From Perkinsela sp. pyNocScin1 (taxonomy: Eukaryota > Euglenozoa > Kinetoplastea > Prokinetoplastida > Perkinselidae): a stretch of DNA of 64,000 nucleotides. The stretch is from assembly GCA_964019655.1 (NCBI GenBank), contig CAXHTR010000001.1:1116001-1180000 (forward strand). The letters are read 5' to 3'. Position 1 is the stretch's first letter, and every line of letters starts with the position of its first letter. Under the pieces are notes generated by a model. It was not told the origin of the DNA, did no database searches, and was given only the letters and a program-made list of their open reading frames with translations. Position numbers and translations under genes: made by a program. Shown here in pieces: positions 28,751 through 36,483 of the stretch.

Positions 28751-29191
28751 CTAGCGCTCGCTTCGGAGAAATTCTCGCATCGCTTTCGATGGTTCATTCA
28801 TTGCATTTTTTACTTTTTCACTGTCGCTCTTCGTGTCATCCGGGGGCATGCCAGTCTCTGCGGCACCTCGGCGCTTCGAAATGTCTCGCTTGTCTGTCAT
28901 CCCCGGTACCTTGATTTCCACAGGCCTATTTCGGGTCACGAAGAGGTAGTTCGCCCATCGCTTCTTTGCGTTGGCACATTCGTCGACGCGTGCCCCAGTC
29001 GGTTCATTCGCGCAGCTTTTTGCGTAGCCCATGCAGAAGTTCATGCATCTCTCTATCTCTTGCTCCACGTCTTTTTTTGCCGCCCAGTTCCGGTACATAA
29101 ACAAAAGGCTTGTATCATCTTCATACTTGACGAAGCGCTTCGTCTCATGCTTGCACTTGGATTCACACGTGGCAACGTGCTCTGTATTCAT
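28751..29191 (-). CDS. Small charged protein with two CX3C motifs
   Basis: 146 residues. Near the N-terminus there are two Cys-x3-Cys pairs (Cys9/Cys13 in CESKC and Cys49/Cys53 in CMNFC), with another Cys at about 60, and the rest is strongly charged and polar. Twin CX3C motifs occur in small Tim chaperones and other intermembrane-space proteins, but the spacing of 35 residues is longer than the usual 11-16, so the link is weak. The C-terminal half looks disordered. It lies in the minus-strand LRR cluster. A longer plus-strand frame covers the same DNA but has no protein-like features and runs into the LRR pseudogene. I favour the minus strand, with moderate trust. Confidence 0.5.
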   Translation of the reverse strand: MNTEHVATCESKCKHETKRFVKYEDDTSLLFMYRNWAAKKDVEQEIERCMNFCMGYAKSCANEPTGARVDECANAKKRWANYLFVTRNRPVEIKVPGMTDKRDISKRRGAAETGMPPDDTKSDSEKVKNAMNEPSKAMREFLRSER

Positions 29192-29854
29192 TTTATCCCA
29201 AAAGTAAAAACAAGGCTGTGGCTCTATGAATCAATGGCACAAAACGTCTTACTGAATGGTGAATTATTCTTGTGCCAAAGCCCGCATAGCAATGCGGTTG
29301 TCAAGGACTTGCTCATCTTGAGCGAAAGAAATGGGCACGAGGTTTTTGTCAAAGGCTCGATCAAGCTCGATTCTTTCGAGTTTCTCTGGTAGCCCATCGT
29401 TATCAATAATGATACGCTGAAACACGTTGCCAGATAGAAAAGCTTCGCGAAGCTCAAGTGCCAGGTCTATAAGATACACTGTCCCGCAGATCGCATTGTT
29501 TCGCAAGTCAATAAATTCGAGGGGTTCGGGCATTATTGAGAGATTGATGAGCCCGCGAAGTTCACAGGAGTTAAGTCGCAGATCTCTCAGCTTTTTCGGG
29601 AGGAGCCGAGCTTTTAAGTCAAAGCCGATCACCTGATGCGCCATGTTTACGCTCTCAAGCGTCGAAGGTAGCCATCGCAGATCAGGCCGCCGTATCTCGA
29701 CGACAGGAACACTCTGGCCCTTTGATCGAAGAAATGTTTTTTCCCAATGCAGGGCAGTGACGAAATCTTCCGCACACGCAACATTTTTCCACTCGCACGG
29801 ACTCTGCGAGAATCTCGTCAGATACAGAAGACCGCTTTCAAAGAGGATGTCTAT

Positions 29855-30319
29855 TGCGGTGTGTCATCATGTTCGGACACCCGTTGGAAAATTTTTCTCA
29901 TCGTGTTCGGACACTTTCTTCTTGAAATCCCTATTGAACGGATCGTTGGCAAATTTTTCGCATCGTGTTCGGACACCCATATTTTCGATATTTCTTTTCA
30001 GCAATTTATTTGCAGCAATGAAGGGGCGATATGCAATGCATGAGCGACGAGGCATCGAGCGCATGTGATGGTTGGCTCTCAGGCGCGAAGGACACCTGAA
30101 GCACAACACATGTGAGATGGATAGAACCCCTCTTTATGCTTGAAAGGCCCCCTTATCCCCCCTTACAAAAAAATTTCTTTTCCATAGCAAAAATGACGGA
30201 TTTTTCAAAAAGATGGGGCGAAAATCGAAAAATTTGCAGATTTGCAAATTTTTTCATCAGGGATTCATTAAGAAAAATTTATTGAAAAAAAGGGTGTCCG
30301 AAAGTGATGAGAAACCGCA
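29855..30319. mobile_element. MITE-like element with terminal inverted repeats and TAT target duplication
   Basis: A 465-bp non-coding insert. The ends are imperfect inverted repeats of about 28 bp: both start TGCGGT, then TCATCA, then TTCGGACACCC, with four mismatches. TAT flanks both ends (29852-29854 and 30320-30322), consistent with a 3-bp target-site duplication. There is no transposase frame inside. The interior holds short A/T runs and a palindrome around 30231-30250. The 3-bp duplication would suit a PIF/Harbinger-type mobiliser, though TAT is not its usual target; the family assignment is open. It splits LRR member D. Confidence 0.75.
29882..29976 (+). repeat. Two 33-bp direct repeats inside the element
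   Basis: The unit CGTTGG, A/T run, CATCG and TGTTCGGACAC occurs at 29882-29914 and 29944-29976 with 31 of 33 bases equal. The GTTCGGACAC core also occurs at the left element end (29871-29880), and inverted with one change near the right end. Such subterminal repeats often bind transposase; that role is inferred. Confidence 0.8.
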
Positions 30320-30543
30320 TATGAGCTCTTCGTTTCTTCTCCAGCGCAAAAGATTTCCCATAGACATGAGCTGGCGCTGCAGCGCTTCATCCTGCGGGCC
30401 ATCAGCACCGCACACCGGCATAACGGATGTCATGAGAAAATGCATTGAACGTCTAATTGAAGTATTTGAAGTAAGTTTACTACATTTTTAAGTGTGGCAG
30501 AGCCGGAAGCCTACACGTTCATGAAGCCCACAAGGAAGTTGTA

Positions 30544-31275
30544 TCAATCTAAATATTCGCGGCCATTAACGACCCAAGGTTTGAGTTTGTAGTCGAACTC
30601 ATCACTGTCCATGCATTTTACGACGAAGCCCTTCTTTCCCATCTGTGTGTCCAAATAGATAGCTTTTAATGCGTGTGGCAAACGCAGGTTCCACACGTAC
30701 CCGCGTACAAGCTGGTTTCGCGTCAGATCTATGGTGCGCACTCCCGCTGGAAGACTGAAGAAATTGACTGTCCCTGAGAAATAGTTCGAAGCGAGATTTA
30801 GGTGTATGAGGACAGCAGGCAGAGTTTTTAAATTCAAGCAACCTCGCAATCCACAGCGGCTCATGTTTACGCGGGATGAGAACCGAGGAAGAAAACGAGT
30901 TTCGAAGGGCCCGTGTGCACAGCCTTGGTCTCGAATATCAATATTGGCTGCATACGGTGGAAGCCATCGGAGATCAAGCGCACGAGGACGGATGTGCAAG
31001 CCATATGCCTCACTGACTCCGTTTGGCCAAACAATACTCACCACGTGCTTCGCGGCGCAAGTGATTCCACTCCATGCGCATGCTTCACCAGAATTCTCAG
31101 GTGCTGCAATTATGTTCGTCGCAAGAAGAATGGCTTCGGGCTGAGGGTATGTCCTCACATTACTGATATCGATAAGCTTGCACATGATTTGATGGTCAAA
31201 TTCACAAGTGATTGTGTTTTGATAAGGGCCGGCACTCTGGAAGAGTAGATGCTGAAATGTGGCGCACAGAAACAT
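30544..31275 (-). CDS. Short LRR protein, family member E
   Basis: 243 residues. Hydrophobic N-terminus (MFLCATFQHLLFQSAG), cap GEACAWSGITC then VSIVW, ALDLRWLPPYAANIDI, RFLPRFSSRVNMSRCGLRG, and LRRs with LPAVLIHLNLASNYFSG and SLPAGVRTIDLTRNQ. The tail has LRLPHALKAIYL and DSDEFDYKL in place of D-x-R-I. All family elements are in order and undamaged, so this copy is probably expressed. It is next to the interrupted member D, upstream of it in the same direction. Confidence 0.87.
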   Translation of the reverse strand: MFLCATFQHLLFQSAGPYQNTITCEFDHQIMCKLIDISNVRTYPQPEAILLATNIIAAPENSGEACAWSGITCAAKHVVSIVWPNGVSEAYGLHIRPRALDLRWLPPYAANIDIRDQGCAHGPFETRFLPRFSSRVNMSRCGLRGCLNLKTLPAVLIHLNLASNYFSGTVNFFSLPAGVRTIDLTRNQLVRGYVWNLRLPHALKAIYLDTQMGKKGFVVKCMDSDEFDYKLKPWVVNGREYLD

Positions 31276-31463
31276 AAAATGTAAGTAACGACTATAATCA
31301 CAGAACGAGCCTTACATTTAACTGATAATTACGAGCCAGTTTTAACGTATTATGGAAAAATGGCTATCATTAGGTACGATAAATGACACAAGAGGTTGAA
31401 AGTTCAGTAAAAATCTTTCAAAATGAAGAAAGGACCGTCGAGTACACATATCTGGCTCTTAAA

Positions 31464-34400
31464 TTAGTGTATCAATGGAGCGAATACTTCGTCACATACG
31501 CTCTGTCGGATGAATGCACTTCCACCTCGAATCGATGCATAACACGCTACTTGGCCCTCACGGTTAGGAATGCACTTGCATTGAATCATTATCAATTTCG
31601 ACGATTTGGCATGTACGACCTCACCGCTCATCCATATGACATAGTAGCCTTGCTCTTGTACGGACCCGTCCAAGCGGCGAAGCTTGTGTTCCTTTGGATC
31701 GAGCATCATAGACAAGCTGGTCGAATGTTGTGTGAGTTTCTGCAGGAGCTCCTCGATATCGTCGCTATCGATGGTCAGGTGCTTCGACAGCTCCCACAAT
31801 GATTTCGGCGAAGTAGAGCTCTCGTCAAGTATCTTCCACTGTGATCCGAAAGCCTTGGCCGTTGTATCCGAGCCGAGCCTTGTAGCATTCAGAAATGTCA
31901 AGGTAGGCAGAGCGTATCGAGGGATTTTGATCGAGAGAGCTCCTGGGCCCTGCACATCCAAAAAGTCGTCAAACGGGTTGAATACTTTCTGAAATGCCCT
32001 ATTCTCTTCCTTCAAAGTGTATTCCATATGGTGCGTCACGGAAGCACAAGACTTTATTGAGTATATATCGAATTCTGTGTTGATCTTGAAGCAGATGGCA
32101 AGACATCGAGTCTCGCCCGGCGTGATCATATCAATGGTGGTGACAAAGTCAGGCTTTGATTGTAATGGCCAGTCACATCCACTGAATGCCATCTCGATCT
32201 GTATATTTTGAGCTGTGCAACCGTTCATATCGATACCAATAGGGGCATGAGCGACGCTTATATTGTTCGTGATTCGGTAAAATAAGACAAAATGGGTTTC
32301 ACTCAAATGAGGGTATACTTCGATATTGAAGTCCTGGGCAGAAGTAGGGTCAGTGAGTTGAAAGAATAACGATTCTGCTGCATTTCTCTCAAAATTGCCA
32401 ACAAACGATGAGAGTTTTGTGTCTGCCAAAAGGCTATCAAGGGGGTCATCTTGATATGATTTTGGTGTATTTTCCATACCTTTAGCGCTCGCTATGTCAT
32501 TTACTTCCGCAGTAGAAGCTTCTTGATGCAATTCCTTAGGCAAATAAAGTCTTACTTCACTGTCAAAGAGCTTAAGGGTCGTTAAAGAAGGAAGTCTATC
32601 TGTGTCTCTAATTTGAGTAATGATCTTCTTCCACATGCCCAGCAAGAACTTGGCTAATTTTGCTTCGCGGCCGATCACTGAAACTTCGGGAAATCCCAGC
32701 TTTTGGCTACTTGGCAGAGCGGCAATATGATCGAAAAACTGTTCACAATCATCGCTAATCCCGATCCTTTCTGAGCTAGGGGCAGATTCATGGAGATAAG
32801 TAGCGCGTGCAATGAGCCCCATTGAATGCAGTGTAACTCTTTTCGATTGGGCGTCTGCATGTAGGCTAAAATAGCGCTTGAGGCTCCTGAGGGCGTATAA
32901 AGAACATTTCCAAACTAGTGCCTTGTCGGTTCCGAAAGAATGATTCCGCTCGTGCGCAAAAGTAATGTCTGATCCATTGAGAGCTTGATGTAATTTGTGC
33001 ACAACTTCAAACTCTTTTTGTGTTATGGCTAAGCAGTTAAGCAAAACAACCTTTGATGACATGCTTTCGATAATTGAGTCAAGAGAATTCAAGTTATCGA
33101 GATCAGAGCAATCATCCAAAATGACTGTGGATGCTTTTATGAGACCCATGAGTAGAGGGGTGCACCGAAGGGTGTTGTTATCCGCATGAATGGCCTTTCC
33201 ACGCATCAATGATTCAATGAGACTGCCAGCATGGTTCACCAGGGTAATTTTCTTTTTTATGCTTGAGCAAACCTTCAAAAGTGAAAAGTACAAGTCAGCA
33301 ATCAAGATAGCATATTGCTCGCTCCTTGAGACCAAATATGCTGCATGACGCTCAAGGCTCTTGAGAAAAGCTGTAAGCGAAGAGTCTTCATCATTTTGCT
33401 GTTGCAGCATTGATTCGAGAGCACACTTCAGGACATTGAGACCGTGCGTCGCCTCTGAAATATCGGCATCTGTTTCCACATTGTGTGGAAGAGAATACAA
33501 GATTATGCTGAGAAAGTTCATTAAGATAGCGTCGTTACTCTGAATTACGCTACTGATCAAACTTTGCTCGATTTCGCTATGATTTCTGGATGTGAGTGAG
33601 GTGCACAAAAAGATAAATTTAGTGCACTCTTTGACGATATTTTGAGGCATGATATCCACCCACTTAGCAACGGTCTCAGATAAAACGCACAGTATTGCGG
33701 AAACTTCTGTGGAAGAAAGGGAATTCGAAGAATCATTTTCGTGCAATTTCAGTAAGTCAAGCATGCGTTGCACAACCAGCGAGACTGATTTTGATGAGAT
33801 TCGACGCTTAGTTGCTGCTCTGTCTTCAAGCTGTACAAGCAGCTTCGCAGACTCCACCGCAACAAGAACATCAACATGGAGGAGACACCCATGTAAGAAT
33901 TGGGACATCGAAGACATTTTGAGCTTTTCAGACACTTTGCTATCCCATAGATCTTGGCTTACTGCACCGCTTGTGTCATGAAGGGAAATGCTCCTCAAAA
34001 TTTTGATCATCACTATCAGACTCAAAGGTGTAAGGGATGCTTCATGATCAAGCTGCTCACCAGAAACAAACGTATCGTCATAATCCGAAGCAATATGTCC
34101 CATACAGCCCCTTTTCATGAAAAGGGAAGCTTGACCTTCTACAACCATTGATGTGAAGGGGATTTTTGAAGTTATCATGCCTTTTGAGCTTTGAATATCG
34201 AGACAGTATGTCAAAGATAGGAAAATATGCTTCAAATCGTCATCAAGATCATCAAAACGTTTCAAGCCTATGCCCGCCAGATTTTCAGACCTTTCAATCA
34301 TAGAACGATATTGTATCGCTCTTTTCTCTCGCTCGGCAGAATCGTTTACGCCGATTGGGCAAGAAAGAGATTGATGATGGTGATGTGCACCCAAAATCAA

Positions 34401-35096
34401 TGTCAATAGAACTGCGGAACAAAAGTGAGAGGCTTTGGTATCTCCCGATGCAAATGCTGCTTGAATAAATCTATCAAGGGACTCGGGAAGCGCAGTTTCT
34501 GATAGAATGTTGGTATTCATTTCGTTATCAGATGATTTTATCGTAACAATGCGCATAAGCTTTATCGCATCACCTTTCAGATATTCAAGAATGCCATGTA
34601 GAAAGAAATTTTCAGAATCTATGTGCGGTGCAATGAGCTTATTCAGCATGTCCTTGTATTGGTTATTTACTGTAGAAACTTGGCTCATTAAAGAATTCAG
34701 AACTATAAAGCTGACGGACGGTGACCGATAACAGTCCGTAATCAGCGAAGAAGTCAGCGTGTATACAACCTTTCTCAATGCAATATTGATATTTGTACTT
34801 GTTGCACTTACAAGGCACTGACTTTTCCATGATGCGTCCTTGTTTGATTGAGATAATGATGGCATGAAAACAGGCTTTGCCTCTCTTTCAAATAGTTTGA
34901 TAACACTCAGAAAGGTTTTATCGATAACGTCTCCTCCATCATCGTCAAAAACGTGCCCGCTATCAGATTTCAAGCGTATTAGAATATGCAAAAGCTTTTC
35001 ATACAGTCTACAGGAATGCTTTGAAACCTCATCTATACAAGCAGGAATGGAATCAAAGAATACGAGCTCATTACTCGGATGAGACTTTTTCGACAT
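31464..35096 (-). CDS. Large vesicle-coat/adaptor-like subunit, beta-COP or TPLATE (TSET) type
   Basis: 1210 residues from the ATG at 35096; the frame is open further upstream only through a GTG. Residues 1-850 are an alpha-helical solenoid without sharp motifs. After a polar linker (about 880-930, DDPLDSLLAD), a beta-sandwich-like region follows (QLTDPTSAQDFNIEVYPHLS, then YRITNN), with RYALPTLTFLN and a Trp-containing segment leading to a final alpha/beta platform (EGQVACYASIRGG). This order of solenoid, linker, appendage and platform, and the QLT/NxT-like block, resemble beta-COP and the TSET subunit TPLATE. The match is by eye and remote. A trafficking role on membranes is therefore inference. 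First gene of the minus unit. Confidence 0.5.
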   Translation of the reverse strand: MSKKSHPSNELVFFDSIPACIDEVSKHSCRLYEKLLHILIRLKSDSGHVFDDDGGDVIDKTFLSVIKLFEREAKPVFMPSLSQSNKDASWKSQCLVSATSTNINIALRKVVYTLTSSLITDCYRSPSVSFIVLNSLMSQVSTVNNQYKDMLNKLIAPHIDSENFFLHGILEYLKGDAIKLMRIVTIKSSDNEMNTNILSETALPESLDRFIQAAFASGDTKASHFCSAVLLTLILGAHHHHQSLSCPIGVNDSAEREKRAIQYRSMIERSENLAGIGLKRFDDLDDDLKHIFLSLTYCLDIQSSKGMITSKIPFTSMVVEGQASLFMKRGCMGHIASDYDDTFVSGEQLDHEASLTPLSLIVMIKILRSISLHDTSGAVSQDLWDSKVSEKLKMSSMSQFLHGCLLHVDVLVAVESAKLLVQLEDRAATKRRISSKSVSLVVQRMLDLLKLHENDSSNSLSSTEVSAILCVLSETVAKWVDIMPQNIVKECTKFIFLCTSLTSRNHSEIEQSLISSVIQSNDAILMNFLSIILYSLPHNVETDADISEATHGLNVLKCALESMLQQQNDEDSSLTAFLKSLERHAAYLVSRSEQYAILIADLYFSLLKVCSSIKKKITLVNHAGSLIESLMRGKAIHADNNTLRCTPLLMGLIKASTVILDDCSDLDNLNSLDSIIESMSSKVVLLNCLAITQKEFEVVHKLHQALNGSDITFAHERNHSFGTDKALVWKCSLYALRSLKRYFSLHADAQSKRVTLHSMGLIARATYLHESAPSSERIGISDDCEQFFDHIAALPSSQKLGFPEVSVIGREAKLAKFLLGMWKKIITQIRDTDRLPSLTTLKLFDSEVRLYLPKELHQEASTAEVNDIASAKGMENTPKSYQDDPLDSLLADTKLSSFVGNFERNAAESLFFQLTDPTSAQDFNIEVYPHLSETHFVLFYRITNNISVAHAPIGIDMNGCTAQNIQIEMAFSGCDWPLQSKPDFVTTIDMITPGETRCLAICFKINTEFDIYSIKSCASVTHHMEYTLKEENRAFQKVFNPFDDFLDVQGPGALSIKIPRYALPTLTFLNATRLGSDTTAKAFGSQWKILDESSTSPKSLWELSKHLTIDSDDIEELLQKLTQHSTSLSMMLDPKEHKLRRLDGSVQEQGYYVIWMSGEVVHAKSSKLIMIQCKCIPNREGQVACYASIRGGSAFIRQSVCDEVFAPLIH

Positions 35097-35859
35097 ATCC
35101 AATGCGTAATGGGATTCTATTAAGAAAAGGAAGAAAGGATAGAAAGCATGCACAGTTTTCACAGTTGATTGAAACCTATGAGAAAATATAGCGCCTACAC
35201 ACTGTTAATCTGAATGATTCCAAACAATGCCCGTATCTAATGATCATTCGTTCTATAATGAGTAAAAATTCTATCATCTCGAATACCTACACAAGTAACT
35301 ACAATCTTGGCTATTCAACTTAAATTTTGACGTCATTAGAGCCGTGCACAATTGATCTGAGACTGTTCCAGGAATTTCACTGCTGAACATGAGATTATGT
35401 TCACGGCTCATTCATTCTGGCTCATTACAAATGTAGAGCAACGCGATTTCAGGTATATTGAGCGCATTGACAAACCAGACCATATAAAACAAAATGTCGA
35501 ATCACTTGAAAATAATGAGTAAAATTGAAGTAAATATTAACCTTTCGCATCGTACTCGCACACATCTGTATGCTAGGCTAAAAGGGCCATTAATTCATTT
35601 CAATTCTTCCGTCAGTGTACAACAGTTTACCCAGGCTGAATTTGATGGTACATAGTGAAGCTTTACCCTACTGAAAACTCTACGTGAAATTGAAACTCGG
35701 AAACACGCCTCCTGTTGGGTTGTCTCACAGGTAGATATTTATAACAATGCGCCTCCGAAAAATTTGAATAGTCTCCACAACTTTGGCCGACACTTATGAA
35801 AACTGTGTTATTTAGGAGTTCGAATACCAAATCCATTTACTTTTTCTAAAGGGTTCCTT
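35097..35859. other. Divergent strand-switch region, candidate transcription start region
   Basis: About 760 bp of A+T-rich DNA between the starts of the coat-like gene (minus) and RPB7 (plus). No open frame, repeat or RNA gene was recognised. It is the longest gene-free interval apart from the one holding the element near 63 kb. Confidence 0.5.
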
Positions 35860-36360
35860 ATGTTCTACAAGTCTGAGCTTTCTACAAAAATCCTTGTTCC
35901 GGCGATCTACCTTGGACCAAATCTCCATGAAAGCATTAAAGCAATTCTATGCAACAAAGTAGAGGGAAAAGTAGAGCTAGAGCACCACTCCTTCGTCATA
36001 GCAGTTGTTGATGTGCTCTCTTTGGATACAGGAAAAATTCAGGAATCAGGAGATGTGCTTTTTGTTGTTGATTATGAAGCTTTGGTTGAAATATGTCATG
36101 TGGACGAAGTTGTTCATGGAGTGGTTGAAAGCATCATGCCTCCAAGTACAGTAAAGTTGCGAATAGGCGCTCTCCATTCTAGGCTACGATTAATATCTTC
36201 AAAATCTTCTGGAGAAGAATATAAGTATGATCCAGATATTAAGGGACTCATCGGGACCCATGGTGAGTCCGCTTTCAAAGAAGGTTCAGTTGCAAAGATC
36301 CGCATCACGAGCTACACAGTACCTGCAAATACGATCAAAGTCATCAGTGAACTCGTGTAA
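35860..36360 (+). CDS. RPB7: RNA polymerase II subunit RPB7
   Basis: 166 residues, the normal length. The N-terminal tip domain starts MFYKSELSTKILVPAIYLGP, very like other RPB7 proteins (MFY, then L..P.YfGPnL), and FVIAVVDV and VDYEALVE match the strand pairs before the OB fold (VVHGVVESI). The C-terminal S1/OB domain is present (LRLISSKSS to the end) but diverged. RPB7 forms the stalk with RPB4, binds emerging RNA and takes part in initiation. The related stalk subunits of Pol I and Pol III have different N-termini, so RPB7 is the best call. First gene of the long plus-strand unit. Confidence 0.9.
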   Translation: MFYKSELSTKILVPAIYLGPNLHESIKAILCNKVEGKVELEHHSFVIAVVDVLSLDTGKIQESGDVLFVVDYEALVEICHVDEVVHGVVESIMPPSTVKLRIGALHSRLRLISSKSSGEEYKYDPDIKGLIGTHGESAFKEGSVAKIRITSYTVPANTIKVISELV

Positions 36361-36483
36361 AAGCCATTTAGTGAAGCTGAATCATTTCATTGTGTCTGAT
36401 TTCGGGTGATCTTGTTTGCATACACGCCAGGTTGAATTTCTTCATCTCTAAACTTCTTTGCTTTCTTTATTTATACTCATACA

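Larger units (their letters stand above)
29264..30445 (-). pseudogene. LRR protein, family member D, interrupted by an inverted-repeat element
   Basis: Two parts of one LRR gene are separated by the element at 29855-30319. The N-terminal part (ATG at 30445) gives 42 codons with a weak hydrophobic start and a family-like helix (LQRQLMSMGNLL). The C-terminal part, open from 29854 down to the stop at 29264, has the cap (SPCEWKNVAC, then ALHW), LRWLPSTLES, RLLPKKLRD, two LRRs (MPEPLEFIDLRNNAICG) and the tail DEQVLDNRI. Removing the element and one flanking TAT joins both parts in one frame of 237 codons, within the family range of 223-256. No ATG starts the C-terminal part upstream of the cap, so as it stands the gene is broken unless the insert is spliced out. 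Confidence 0.8.

Noticed and set aside
28556-29392. 278-codon plus-strand frame between the LRR genes
   Set aside because: It is antisense to the small CX3C protein and to the end of LRR member D, its composition is random (many Cys, His, Phe), and it runs against the unit direction.
29866-29976. CRISPR-like array from the repeated GTTCGGACAC motif
   Set aside because: Only three direct copies, unequal spacing, within a transposon-like element in eukaryotic DNA.
35810-35835. tRNA B-box-like AGTTCGAATACC before RPB7
   Set aside because: No matching D arm or acceptor stem upstream.
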